Of a stretch of 22,324 bases of DNA, positions 1-6,571 are shown piece by piece. Under the pieces are notes generated by a model. The model worked only from the letters and a program-made list of their open reading frames with translations, had not been told where the DNA came from and did no database searches. Both the position numbers and the translations under genes were made by a program. The DNA is from Verrucomicrobiota bacterium (lineage in GTDB: Bacteria; Verrucomicrobiota; Verrucomicrobiia; Limisphaerales; UBA9464), in assembly GCA_026397675.1 (NCBI GenBank), contig JAPLUH010000169.1, positions 1 through 22,324 of the forward strand, read 5' to 3'. Every line of letters begins with the position of its first letter. Position 1 is the stretch's first letter.

Positions 1-273
1 GAGGACGAACTCCCATTGTGCATTGGGCAAGTCGGCCACGGCGGCAATTCGTCGACCCACCTTTTCGAGCAAAGCCTTCTGGGTGGCATTCTTGCTGATG
101 GGTGTCTCTTTTTTGAGGGATTCGAAGGCGCTGAGGCCGAGGGCTACCTCTTGGCTGGCCCCGGTCACCATGAACTGCTTTCGACCGGTCACCGGCTCGG
201 TCACGCAGCCAGCCGCGACGAGAGCCACGCTGAGGAGCAGGCTCTTGCACGGTCGTAGGTGCGTCGATTTCAT
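1..273 (-). CDS. M48-like metallopeptidase lipoprotein, N-terminal part (cut by window edge)
   Basis: The minus-strand frame starting at the ATG at 271-273 stays open to base 1, giving the first 91 residues. The start is a short basic region followed by a hydrophobic stretch ending in LVAAGC, with Cys23 as a likely lipidation site, so the protein is probably exported and membrane-anchored. After the Cys comes EPVTGRKQFMV and then a QEVALG segment. This is the pattern I know from the start of M48-family (LoiP/YcaL/BepA-like) periplasmic zinc proteases, in which the segment before the protease domain reads 'NPVTGRxQ...EExxLG'. The catalytic HEXXH would lie beyond base 1, so protease activity cannot be confirmed here. 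It follows hisD on the same strand after 120 bp. An inverted repeat (GATTC-5-GAATC, 275-289) lies just before the start codon. The family call is by eye. Confidence 0.7.
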   Translation of the reverse strand, partial: MKSTHLRPCKSLLLSVALVAAGCVTEPVTGRKQFMVTGASQEVALGLSAFESLKKETPISKNATQKALLEKVGRRIAAVADLPNAQWEFVL

Positions 274-393
274 GGATTCAGAGAGAATCACAGTAACGCT
301 TCCGGAACAAGCCGGACTGCCTCTTGGAAGAGTTGCGTTGTGATGAGCGTGTGTAGAGCAGGGCCACTAAGGGGTGCGCCGCTCGGAGGGCGG

Positions 394-1704
394 TCAACGG
401 CCTTTGGGTTGGGGCTCGAGTCGGATGGCGGCCGAACGGCCGTGGCCATCGAGGCCTTCCAGTCCAGCGAATGTCGCGACCCCCTTCATCGCCTTGCGCA
501 GTGCGGGCTTGGAGTACTCCACCACACTGGTGCGGCGTTGGAATTGATCGACGGTCAGGCCAGCGAAGCTACGACCGGCGCCGCCGGTGGGCAGTACATG
601 ACTGGGTCCGGCGACATAGTCGCCCAGAACTGTGGGAGAACCTTGGCCGAGAAAAATGGCACCCGCCGCATGGATTCGCGGAACCAGAGCCTTGGGGTTT
701 CGGGTCATGATTTCGCAGTGTTCCGGTGCCAGTCGGTTGATGAGCGACACGGCCGCATTGAGGTCGCGAACTTGGATGAGCCAGGTGTTGGCATCCAAGA
801 CTTTCTGAATGAATTCACGGCGGTTCAGAGTGGGCAACTGGCGCGCGATCTCCTTCTCCACGGCCTTCAATTGGGCGGCGGAAGTGGTGACCATCCAGAC
901 CCGTTCGTGGCCGGAGCCATGCTCGGCCTGAGCGAGAAGATCTGCCGCGACGAAGCGGGGGTCCGCTGAATCGTCGGCCAGCACTAGGGTCTCACTGGGG
1001 CCGGGCAGCAAATCGACCGACACATGGCCAAAGAGCAGGCGCTTGGCTGCCACCACGTAGGCGTTACCAGGCCCAAAAACCTTGTGGACCGGCCGGATCG
1101 TTTCGGTGCCATGCACCATTGCTGCGATGGCTTGAGAGCCACCCACTCGATAAATTTCGGTCGCTCCAGCAAAATTGGCGGCGAAGAGGAGTGCCGGATT
1201 GAGGGTCCCATCCTTGCCACAAGGGGTGCAGACCACGATCTCTGGACACCCAGCCACCTTGGCCAGAGTGATGGTCATGAGCGCCGTGGACACGAGCGGC
1301 GCGGTGCCGCCGGGAATGTACACTCCGACCCGTTGGAAGGGTTGGAACACTTCGCCCACCTGGGCGCCGTGGGAGTTCTTGGCCGACCAATCCCGGCGGC
1401 GGGAGCGCTTGGAGAAGGAGGCGATGTTCTTGGTCGATTCGGCCACGGCAGCGCGCAGATCCGGCCCGGCCATGAGCGAGGCTTGCATCCGTTCGGCCTG
1501 AGTCACCGGAATTTGTTCCGGCGTCAGGGTGGCTCCGTCGAAACGTTGGGTGAACTCGGCCAGGGCCGCATCTCCACGGGCACGAACTGCCTCGATGATG
1601 GTGCGCGTGCGTTCCTCAATGACGGGGTCAAAGAGCGATGAGGCGGCGGCGGCCTGGTTCAGGCGCGCGTCATGGTCGGCATCCGAAACACGGACGATAT
1701 GCAT
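394..1704 (-). CDS. hisD: Histidinol dehydrogenase
   Basis: Cytoplasmic zinc enzyme that catalyses the last two steps of histidine synthesis, oxidising L-histidinol to L-histidine with two NAD+. The 436-residue product has the usual length of the family. Residues expected for catalysis and zinc binding are visible: Q259 and H262 in LLAQAEHGSGH, E328-H329 in APEHCEI, D362 in LGDYVAGPSHVLPT, and H421 in GLEGLDGHGRS. These lie within two positions of the Escherichia coli numbering (Q259, H262, E326, H327, D360, H419). The frame is open further upstream to a TTG at 1779. I chose the ATG at 1704 because MHIVRVSD continues directly into the conserved N-terminal helix region and the extra 25 residues look non-homologous. 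The gene lies 84 bp after the exonuclease gene and may be co-transcribed with it. No other his genes are in the window. Confidence 0.97.
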   Translation of the reverse strand: MHIVRVSDADHDARLNQAAAASSLFDPVIEERTRTIIEAVRARGDAALAEFTQRFDGATLTPEQIPVTQAERMQASLMAGPDLRAAVAESTKNIASFSKRSRRRDWSAKNSHGAQVGEVFQPFQRVGVYIPGGTAPLVSTALMTITLAKVAGCPEIVVCTPCGKDGTLNPALLFAANFAGATEIYRVGGSQAIAAMVHGTETIRPVHKVFGPGNAYVVAAKRLLFGHVSVDLLPGPSETLVLADDSADPRFVAADLLAQAEHGSGHERVWMVTTSAAQLKAVEKEIARQLPTLNRREFIQKVLDANTWLIQVRDLNAAVSLINRLAPEHCEIMTRNPKALVPRIHAAGAIFLGQGSPTVLGDYVAGPSHVLPTGGAGRSFAGLTVDQFQRRTSVVEYSKPALRKAMKGVATFAGLEGLDGHGRSAAIRLEPQPKGR

Positions 1705-1788
1705 GCAGGAGAGGGTATGGGGGAGAGCGTTGAAGTCAAAACACGCGGATGCGCGTCGGGGCGGTCGCAGTTCGGGCAAATGGGCTTC

Positions 1789-2523
1789 TCACTTAATGCC
1801 TTTGAGCCGTTCTTCCCAAACTTTGTGCAAATCGACCGTGGCGACGACGTCGCGCAGGCAATACTCGGCGATATCGCGGTGGCGGCCTTCGGCCAGCAAT
1901 GAGCTGACATCCATGCCGCTAATGCCCATGGCCTTGGGAGAAGGGATCCCGCAGGCCTTGCAGTAGAAATCGAGGTTGAACTTGCGGGCGGCACCCTCGC
2001 GGCCGCTGACGTTGTAGAAGGTGAACTGTTCAGCCAAGTCGCAGTGGGGTTCGATTTGATACCGGTAGCCCAGCCAGTCCTTTCGAGTGATGGGCACGTT
2101 GAGTAGAGCCGAGCGGAGGTACAGGAACGGGACGTCGAAGCCACGGCCATTAAAGGTCACGATGCTGTCGTAGCGTTTGGCGACATCCCAGAAGGCGGTC
2201 AGGAGTTCCACCTCATCGACTTGGGGTGCAAATTCCACGGCTGAGCCTTCGGTGTCCGCCTCCTCTAGGGCGTCTTCGTCAAAATCGTCCGACTGGTAGA
2301 GCACCTGACCCTTGCCGGAGTCGGCATTGATCATGGCGATGCACACCACCTGAGCGGTGAAGGGCCACAGGCTGAACTGCTGTGAAATCTCCACCCGTTT
2401 CCGCGCCTTGTCTTCCTCGGTCGGTTGACGTTCGGCCTCGCGGAAAAGGTACTCCTGCTGGACCTCGTCGAAGTGTTCCAGTCCGACGGCGGAGGTCTCG
2501 ATGTCAAAAACGAGTCGGGGCAT
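1789..2523 (-). CDS. Predicted 3'-5' exonuclease, DEDD/RNase H-like fold (PolB-exonuclease-like)
   Basis: A 244-residue protein with the three exonuclease motifs of the DnaQ/RNase H-like superfamily. Motif I is FDIET near the N-terminus (D7, E9). Motif II is FNGRGFDVPFL (D130). Motif III is YCLRDVVAT (Y221, D225). The spacing and the 'F(N/D)GxxFD' form of motif II match the group annotated as predicted PolB-type 3'-5' exonucleases (Pfam DNA_pol_B_exo2, YprB-like). The enzyme probably removes nucleotides from single-stranded or mismatched 3' ends with two metal ions; the substrate is unknown. The open frame extends upstream to 2601, but MPRLVFDIET from the ATG at 2523 is the natural start because motif I normally lies within the first ten residues. 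It precedes hisD on the same strand; I see no functional link. Confidence 0.88.
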   Translation of the reverse strand: MPRLVFDIETSAVGLEHFDEVQQEYLFREAERQPTEEDKARKRVEISQQFSLWPFTAQVVCIAMINADSGKGQVLYQSDDFDEDALEEADTEGSAVEFAPQVDEVELLTAFWDVAKRYDSIVTFNGRGFDVPFLYLRSALLNVPITRKDWLGYRYQIEPHCDLAEQFTFYNVSGREGAARKFNLDFYCKACGIPSPKAMGISGMDVSSLLAEGRHRDIAEYCLRDVVATVDLHKVWEERLKGIK

Positions 2524-2583
2524 GACGGCCGGGTTGTACGCCACCGCCGCGCCAGGACCAAGCCGCAAACCATTCCACCTCGC

Positions 2584-2630
2584 GGGGTCGGTCCCACACA
2601 TCTACACAAAAGGAGCCAGTCTACACTATT
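2584..2630 (-). repeat. Diverged copy of the dispersed repeat found twice at the right end
   Basis: Read on the minus strand, this segment runs TAGTGTAGACTGG, then CTCCTTTTGTGTAGAT, then a GTGTG-rich part ending CGACCCC. The core of the right-end repeat (22065-22113) runs TAGTAAAGAGTG, then TCCCCTTTTGTGTAAAT, then GGTGTGACTGACCCC. The order of blocks and their spacing agree within a few bases, so this looks like an old copy in inverted orientation. It lies in the leader of the exonuclease gene. Identity was judged by eye. Confidence 0.6.
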
Positions 2631-2632
2631 TT

Positions 2633-2668
2633 AAAAACCACTCCCATTGGCGTTACCGATGGGTTTTT
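2633..2668. terminator. Hairpin with flanking A and T runs, possible bidirectional terminator
   Basis: CCCATTGG (2643-2650) pairs with CCGATGGG (2656-2663) around a CGTTA loop, with one wobble pair. TTTTT follows directly on the plus strand (2664-2668). On the minus strand a T-run follows after five bases. Because obg ends at 2843 on the minus strand, it may end obg transcription about 170 nt after the stop codon. No plus-strand gene lies upstream that needs it. Confidence 0.45.
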
Positions 2669-2842
2669 GGGCCTCCGCTGCGGGCGTCTCTCTGCAATCG
2701 TAGCAAACGGAGTCAGCTAAGAGACAGGTCAGGGATTGGGTTACGCTGCACGCGTTCCATAGAAGGTTGGCTCTGCAACGCTCCTCGGCTCCTCTACGGA
2801 CTTGCCCGCCCCAGGGTGACTCTGAGAGCGGTACGCAACGCT

Positions 2843-4084
2843 TCAGTCTTCGGACTCTAATTCTGATTCTGAATCCGATCCGGGGGCTTCCTCGGCCTTG
2901 ACGGACTGGTCTACCATCTCCCGGATGATCTTGCGGAAAGCAGGAAGACCTTCGTCGAACGCTGCCGAAATAGGGAGAACCAAGGTCTTGGGGACCCGTC
3001 GCTTGAACGACTTCAGATTGGCGGTCGCTGCCTCTTCATCCATTTTATTGGCGACCACCAGACGAGGGCGGTCCAAGAGGGTCGGATCGTACAGTTCCAG
3101 CTCTTCCAGCAGGCTGTGGTAGTCGTCCCAAGGGTGACGGTTATCAGTCCCGGCCATGTCGAGGAGGATGACGAGGATCTTGCAGCGGGCGATGTGCCGC
3201 AAGAAAGCGTGTCCAAGGCCGACATTGAGGTGAGCTCCGGCAATTAAGCCGGGGACGTCACACACCGTCAGACGATAATAATCCTCTGGATACTCCAAAA
3301 TACCCACCTGAGGCGTCAGTGTGGTGAAGGGGTAGGCAGCGATCTTGGGGCGGGCCTTGGAAATGGCTGTGAGCAGCGTGGACTTGCCGGCGTTGGGATA
3401 TCCCACCAGTCCGACTTCGGCGAGCATGCGCAGTTCGAGCATGAAATCGCCCTCGTCACCCGGTTCTCCCGGTTGGGCATATCGGGTGGTCTGTCGGGCT
3501 GCGGTGGCGAAATTACGATTACCAAGGCCGCCGCGCCCTCCTTTGCACAGGACAAAGCGTTCTCCGTGCGCGGTGAGATCGCAAACCCGCTCACCCTTTT
3601 GGGCATCCCGCCGCTGCGATCCGCTCCGAGTGTCTTCTTGTTCTTCCTCGGCGCTCAGGTCCAACTCCATGGCCTGCACACTTCCCGAATGGCGTATGAC
3701 CGGCCGATCCGCTCCGGCGTCCGGAATGACGAGTGAATCGTCGGTTTCTTCGGATTCGGTGACACCTTCAGGCAATTCCGGTTCCCGGTGGACCCGCCAG
3801 ACGATGGTTCCACACGGCACCTTGATAATGAGATCTTTGCCGGCCTTGCCATCCATGCCCTTGCCCATGCCGCCTTCACCACTCTGTGCGATGAGGTTAG
3901 AGACGAAGAACTGTTGGATCAGGTTGTTGAGGTCATGGTCGGCCTCCAAGATCACATCGCCGCCGCGGCCGCCATTGCCGCCGCTGGGGCCACCTTTTGG
4001 AATGTAAGCTTCGCGGTGAAAGGCGATGGCACCTTTTCCTCCATGACCGGCACGGGCGGAAACTTTGACCTCATCAACGAACAT
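2843..4084 (-). CDS. obg: Obg/CgtA GTPase, with an acidic insertion in the Obg fold
   Basis: Conserved GTP-binding protein that acts in assembly of the large ribosomal subunit and in stress signalling. The N-terminal Obg domain is recognised by the glycine-rich run starting FVDEVKVSARAGHGGKG and by KGGRGGLGN (181-189). The G domain follows with G1 GYPNAGKST (228-236), the switch threonines in PFTTLTP, G3 DVPG (276-279), G4 NKMD (346-349) and G5 SAA (373-375). The segment DVPGLIAGAH...GLGHAFLRH is diagnostic of Obg. Length is 413 residues. About 65 residues (roughly 99-165), rich in Glu, Asp and Ser, interrupt the Obg fold where most family members have a short loop between 'GTxV' and 'DLT'. 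The C-terminus is a short acidic tail. It lies downstream of rplU-rpmA, the usual neighbourhood, but a strong terminator separates them. A GGCTCC/GGAGCC palindrome lies at 4119-4132 in its leader. Confidence 0.96.
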   Translation of the reverse strand: MFVDEVKVSARAGHGGKGAIAFHREAYIPKGGPSGGNGGRGGDVILEADHDLNNLIQQFFVSNLIAQSGEGGMGKGMDGKAGKDLIIKVPCGTIVWRVHREPELPEGVTESEETDDSLVIPDAGADRPVIRHSGSVQAMELDLSAEEEQEDTRSGSQRRDAQKGERVCDLTAHGERFVLCKGGRGGLGNRNFATAARQTTRYAQPGEPGDEGDFMLELRMLAEVGLVGYPNAGKSTLLTAISKARPKIAAYPFTTLTPQVGILEYPEDYYRLTVCDVPGLIAGAHLNVGLGHAFLRHIARCKILVILLDMAGTDNRHPWDDYHSLLEELELYDPTLLDRPRLVVANKMDEEAATANLKSFKRRVPKTLVLPISAAFDEGLPAFRKIIREMVDQSVKAEEAPGSDSESELESED

Positions 4085-4142
4085 AACCTGAGAGTAGGAA
4101 GACTGACGGAAAAGGCGAGGCTCCGTGGAGCCATAGTGGATG

Positions 4143-4172
4143 AAAAAGGGCGAGGCCCAATGAGCCTCGCCC
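4143..4172 (-). terminator. Intrinsic terminator between rpmA and obg
   Basis: A perfect 9-bp GC-rich stem, GGGCGAGGC (4148-4156) with GCCTCGCCC (4164-4172), and a 7-nt loop. On the minus strand it is followed at once by TTTTT (4147-4143). It is a textbook rho-independent terminator for the rplU-rpmA transcript, about 160 nt after the rpmA stop and about 60 nt before the obg start. It could act as an attenuator rather than a full stop for obg. Confidence 0.85.
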
Positions 4173-4332
4173 AGAAGAGTTTTGTGACTGTGCTGCGCGT
4201 CTGACCTGAGTCCGTTAGACTTGCATCACTGCTTTCAGGAAACCAGTCGCCGGAAAGAAACTGCCCCACCGTCGCCGCAGTGCGGCTCAGGGGGGGGCGC
4301 CATTTATCCCAGCGCTGTCAACTGAAGCGCAA

Positions 4333-4611
4333 TCAGGCGACCGCTACTGCTTCAGCGACCGCTTCAGGGGCGGGCACAATGCTCACGCGGGAGCGAGCCT
4401 TGTCGAAGAGGACGGTGCCGTCGGTGAGAGCGAACAGGGTCCAATCGCGGCCGGTGCCGACGTTGGAACCGGCGGAGAACTTGGAACCGCGCTGGCGGAC
4501 CAAGATGCTTCCTGCGGTTACGAACTCGGAGCCGAACGCTTTGACGCCCAGACGCTTGCTGACGCTGTCGCGCCCGTTGCGTGAACTGCCTTGACCTTTC
4601 TTGTGAGCCAT
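4333..4611 (-). CDS. rpmA: Ribosomal protein bL27
   Basis: A 92-residue protein starting MAHKKGQGSSRNGRDS and continuing SKRLGVKAFGSEFVTAGSI, the unmistakable N-terminal half of bL27. This protein sits near the peptidyl-transferase centre of the 50S subunit. The N-terminus has no extra peptide needing cleavage, unlike in Firmicutes. The C-terminal tail (about residues 80-92) is an Ala/Val/Glu stretch that differs from the short tails of well-known homologues. No clear Shine-Dalgarno sequence precedes the ATG. It follows rplU after 43 bp, the conserved gene order. Confidence 0.98.
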   Translation of the reverse strand: MAHKKGQGSSRNGRDSVSKRLGVKAFGSEFVTAGSILVRQRGSKFSAGSNVGTGRDWTLFALTDGTVLFDKARSRVSIVPAPEAVAEAVAVA

Positions 4612-4626
4612 ATGACTAGAGGAGTA

Positions 4627-4668
4627 TTAGCCGTTGATCTTTAGCCGTCGATCTTTAGCCGTTGATCT
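4627..4668. repeat. Three tandem 14-bp units at the end of rplU
   Basis: Units at 4627-4640, 4641-4654 and 4655-4668 read TTAGCCGTTGATCT, TTAGCCGTCGATCT and TTAGCCGTTGATCT, with one substitution in the middle unit. The right-hand unit contains the last codons and stop codon of rplU on the minus strand. The other two units repeat that end in the rplU-rpmA spacer, each carrying a further TAA. Confidence 0.9.
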
Positions 4669-4966
4669 CGGTGACCTTTACCACGGTCAGTTCCTGACGA
4701 TGGCCGATCTTCTTGTGATAACCCTTACGGCGCCGCATCTTAAAGGCGACGACCTTGTCACCACGAATGTGTGACACGATATCGGCCTTGATCGTCGCTC
4801 CGGCGATGACCGGGTTGCCGACAGTGACGTTGCCCTCCTTGTTAATGAGGAGGACGCGGTCGAAGGTGTGGACCTGACCCGGGGTGACGGGCAGGAGTTC
4901 GATCTCGAGGGTGTCGCCTGCTGCGACGCGGTACTGCTTACCGCCGGTTTCCAAAACAGCGTACAT
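4655..4966 (-). CDS. rplU: Ribosomal protein bL21
   Basis: A 103-residue protein of the usual length for bL21, a 23S rRNA-binding protein of the 50S subunit. It starts MYAVLETGGKQYRV, the family signature, and contains VLLINKEGNVTVGNP and KMRRRKGYHKKIGHRQ, the basic rRNA-binding region of the family. I chose the ATG at 4966 because the signature starts there. The open frame runs further back to 5005, but that extension is not homologous. A GGGGGAAAG stretch upstream could serve as a ribosome binding site, but the G-run is inside a small GC hairpin. It heads a minus-strand operon with rpmA and faces the GNAT gene across a 257-bp divergent spacer. Confidence 0.98.
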   Translation of the reverse strand: MYAVLETGGKQYRVAAGDTLEIELLPVTPGQVHTFDRVLLINKEGNVTVGNPVIAGATIKADIVSHIRGDKVVAFKMRRRKGYHKKIGHRQELTVVKVTEING

Positions 4967-4975
4967 AAAAACTTT

Positions 4976-4989
4976 CCCCCGACAGGGGG
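4976..4989 (-). promoter_or_regulatory. rplU: GC hairpin covering the rplU ribosome binding site
   Basis: On the minus strand CCCCC, TGTC and GGGGG are followed by AAAGTTTTT and the rplU ATG. The G-run that could pair with 16S rRNA forms one arm of the five-pair hairpin. This layout would allow translational control, possibly autogenous, but that is inference. Confidence 0.4.
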
Positions 4990-5028
4990 ACGTGGAAGGA
5001 AGCAAACAGGGGAATTGGTGTCAACGCC

Positions 5029-5043
5029 CGATTTTTAAAATCG
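5029..5043. promoter_or_regulatory. AT-rich palindrome upstream of rplU
   Basis: CGATTTT-T-AAAATCG is a perfect 7-bp inverted repeat around one base, about 63 bp upstream of the rplU start in the divergent spacer. It may be an operator or part of the promoter. A TTGACA hexamer on the minus strand lies next to it (5019-5024), but I see no convincing -10 partner. Confidence 0.3.
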
Positions 5044-5223
5044 AGACCTTTTGGTTCGTCTTGTAGGCCTGTCTTAGCGGCCGGATCCGTGTTGAAAGGC
5101 CGGTCAACTCACTGCTGGTTTCAATCAATCTCACCGACCTAATACCGCGGACCTCTGCTGGACCTGGAGGGCTTGGTTCCGGAACATCGGTTCTGCCGAG
5201 TAATGAAATCGTGAAGATCAATC

Positions 5224-5772
5224 ATGAATAAAGGCTTAAAATTGCTGCCTCCGAGTATTTCAATCGTTCCGACGGCCCTAGGGCATGCGGTCTCACTTTG
5301 CCAGGCGGTGGGTGAGGTGGCCCGGGAGCGGCGGTGGTTGGCAGCCGTGGAGGCGTTTTCAGAGGTGGAAACTCACTTGTTCATTCAATTGAATCAGTCG
5401 GCGGGTGTCCCGCAATTTGTCGCGCTTTGTGAAACGACGGTTGTCGGGTGGTGCGATATTGTTCGGCTGTATCCGCACCCTGGGTACGAGCACAATGGGC
5501 GGTTGGGGATCGGTGTGCGGGCGGCCTGGCGTGGTCAAGGGTTGGGTCGGCGCTTGCTTGACCACGCCTTGAGCGCGGCTCGAGGAGCTGGATTCCGGCG
5601 GGTGGAACTAGAGGTCTACGCTTCAAACACCGGCGCGCTGAGTCTCTACACTCGCTGCGGGTTTGTGGTGGAAGGCGTCAAACGGGCAATGCGCATCCTC
5701 GACGGCCGAGTGGATGACGTGGTGCTTATGGCGTGTCCCGTCGGCGAGGGGGCTGTGATTCAAAGTGTTTGA
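5224..5772 (+). CDS. GNAT-family N-acetyltransferase
   Basis: A 182-residue protein with the GNAT fold signature. IGVRAAWRGQGLGRRLLDHAL (about 96-116) holds the acetyl-CoA pyrophosphate-binding motif Q/R-x-x-G-x-G (RGQGLG, 103-108). VELEVYASNTGALSLYTRCGF (about 127-147) is the motif B region with the Asn and Tyr typical of the family. It transfers an acetyl group from acetyl-CoA to an amine. The substrate cannot be read from the sequence; relatives act on ribosomal protein N-termini, amino acids, polyamines or antibiotics. It is monocistronic-looking: 176 bp separate it from nuoB and its promoter side faces rplU. The position just before nuoB, where nuoA would be expected, is probably coincidence. 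Confidence 0.9.
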   Translation: MNKGLKLLPPSISIVPTALGHAVSLCQAVGEVARERRWLAAVEAFSEVETHLFIQLNQSAGVPQFVALCETTVVGWCDIVRLYPHPGYEHNGRLGIGVRAAWRGQGLGRRLLDHALSAARGAGFRRVELEVYASNTGALSLYTRCGFVVEGVKRAMRILDGRVDDVVLMACPVGEGAVIQSV

Positions 5773-5854
5773 TTCTTTCGGGCTCAAATTCGGCCCTTGC
5801 CACCGACGAAGGCCGTGCCATTAAAAGGAACTGATTTCGTTCAAAACCGGTGAC

Positions 5855-5874
5855 TTTGTGAAAAAATTCACAAA
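5855..5874. promoter_or_regulatory. CRP/FNR-type palindrome upstream of nuoB
   Basis: TTTGTGAA and TTCACAAA are perfect 8-bp arms around AAAA. The site contains TGTGA-N6-TCACA exactly, the half-site pattern of CRP-family regulators. It lies about 85 bp before the nuoB ATG and just upstream of a possible promoter. The site is seen directly; which regulator binds it is inference. Confidence 0.6.
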
Positions 5875-5880
5875 AGCCAC

Positions 5881-5909
5881 TTGCTGCCGGAGGGATCGAA
5901 AACATAGTT
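5881..5909 (+). promoter_or_regulatory. Possible sigma-70-type promoter of the nuo operon
   Basis: TTGCTG (5881-5886) is followed after 16-17 bases by CATAGT or ATAGTT (5903-5909). The -10 element is weak, which fits a promoter that needs an activator bound at the palindrome just upstream. Consensus matching by eye only. Confidence 0.4.
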
Positions 5910-5919
5910 TGCGGCATCC

Positions 5920-5937
5920 GCGGGGACCACTCCCCGC
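5920..5937 (+). promoter_or_regulatory. nuoB: Stable hairpin just before the nuoB start codon
   Basis: GCGGGGA (5920-5926) pairs perfectly with TCCCCGC (5931-5937) around CCAC. It ends 11 nt before the nuoB ATG, with no visible Shine-Dalgarno sequence between. It could protect the mRNA end or affect initiation. Confidence 0.45.
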
Positions 5938-5948
5938 CATTTTGGTTT

Positions 5949-6557
5949 ATGGATGCAATGTCCCCAGCTGTGATCGGCGGCAAGACCACTACCGAGTTCG
6001 GGTATAACTCGAAAATCGAGGGTGAGGTCGTTCATACGACGGTGGATGCTGCCCTCAATTGGTTCCGCAAGAACTCTCTGTGGCCCATGCCGATGGGCTT
6101 GGCGTGCTGTGGCATCGAGCTAATGGCCGTGGGTGCCAGTCGCTTTGATATATCCCGTTTCGGGTCGGAGGTCATGCGGTTCTCCCCCCGGCAGTCGGAT
6201 GTTATGATCGTGGCGGGCACGGTGACCTACAAGATGGCCCTGGCCGTGCGCCGCATTTATGAGCAGATGGCCGAGCCCAAGTGGGTCATTGCCATGGGTG
6301 CCTGTGCTTCCACCGGCGGTATGTACCGCAGTTATGCGGTGCTTCAAGGTGTCGATAACATCATTCCGGTTGATGTTTATGTGGCCGGATGCCCTCCGCG
6401 GCCCGAGGCGTTGCTCGATGCGCTGATTCGTCTGCAGAACAAAGTTGCCCATGAACCGATCACTCATGATCTCAAGCGAGATGTCGCCCCGGACCAGTAC
6501 GGTCGCATGGGCTTGGAACTAGGTGCCCAAGGCGAGGTTCTGCAACGTAAACCCTGA
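5949..6557 (+). CDS. nuoB: NADH-quinone oxidoreductase subunit B
   Basis: Peripheral-arm subunit of complex I that holds iron-sulfur cluster N2, the last electron carrier before quinone. The cluster ligands are visible: tandem Cys53-Cys54 in GLACCGIE, Cys119 in MGACAST and Cys148 in AGCPPRPE. Length is 202 residues. The C-terminal part after about residue 170 is longer than in the shortest homologues. ATGs occur at 5949 and 5958; the first is taken here, but the second is equally possible because no ribosome binding site is visible. It is the first nuo gene in the window. The 176-bp spacer before it is too short for nuoA (about 360 bp). nuoC follows after 14 bp. Confidence 0.98.
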   Translation: MDAMSPAVIGGKTTTEFGYNSKIEGEVVHTTVDAALNWFRKNSLWPMPMGLACCGIELMAVGASRFDISRFGSEVMRFSPRQSDVMIVAGTVTYKMALAVRRIYEQMAEPKWVIAMGACASTGGMYRSYAVLQGVDNIIPVDVYVAGCPPRPEALLDALIRLQNKVAHEPITHDLKRDVAPDQYGRMGLELGAQGEVLQRKP

Positions 6558-6571
6558 TTTCACGCCCTCCT

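Larger units (their letters stand above)
2524..2842. other. Gene-free stretch between obg and the exonuclease gene
   Basis: About 320 bp without a convincing gene on either strand. It holds a diverged copy of the dispersed repeat (2584-2630) and a hairpin with T-runs (2633-2668). In the remaining part (2669-2842) I see no tRNA, promoter or coding signature. The leader of the exonuclease gene is 2524-2583. Confidence 0.6.

Noticed and set aside
1705..1779. TTG-started N-terminal extension of hisD
   Set aside because: The 25 extra residues do not look like HisD, and the ATG at 1704 gives residue numbering almost equal to the E. coli enzyme.
5021..5221. 66-codon minus-strand open frame upstream of rplU
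   Set aside because: No recognisable motif or ribosome binding site, and it fills the divergent promoter region.
5773..5948. Hidden nuoA before nuoB
   Set aside because: The space is too short for NuoA (about 120 codons), and no hydrophobic frame is present.
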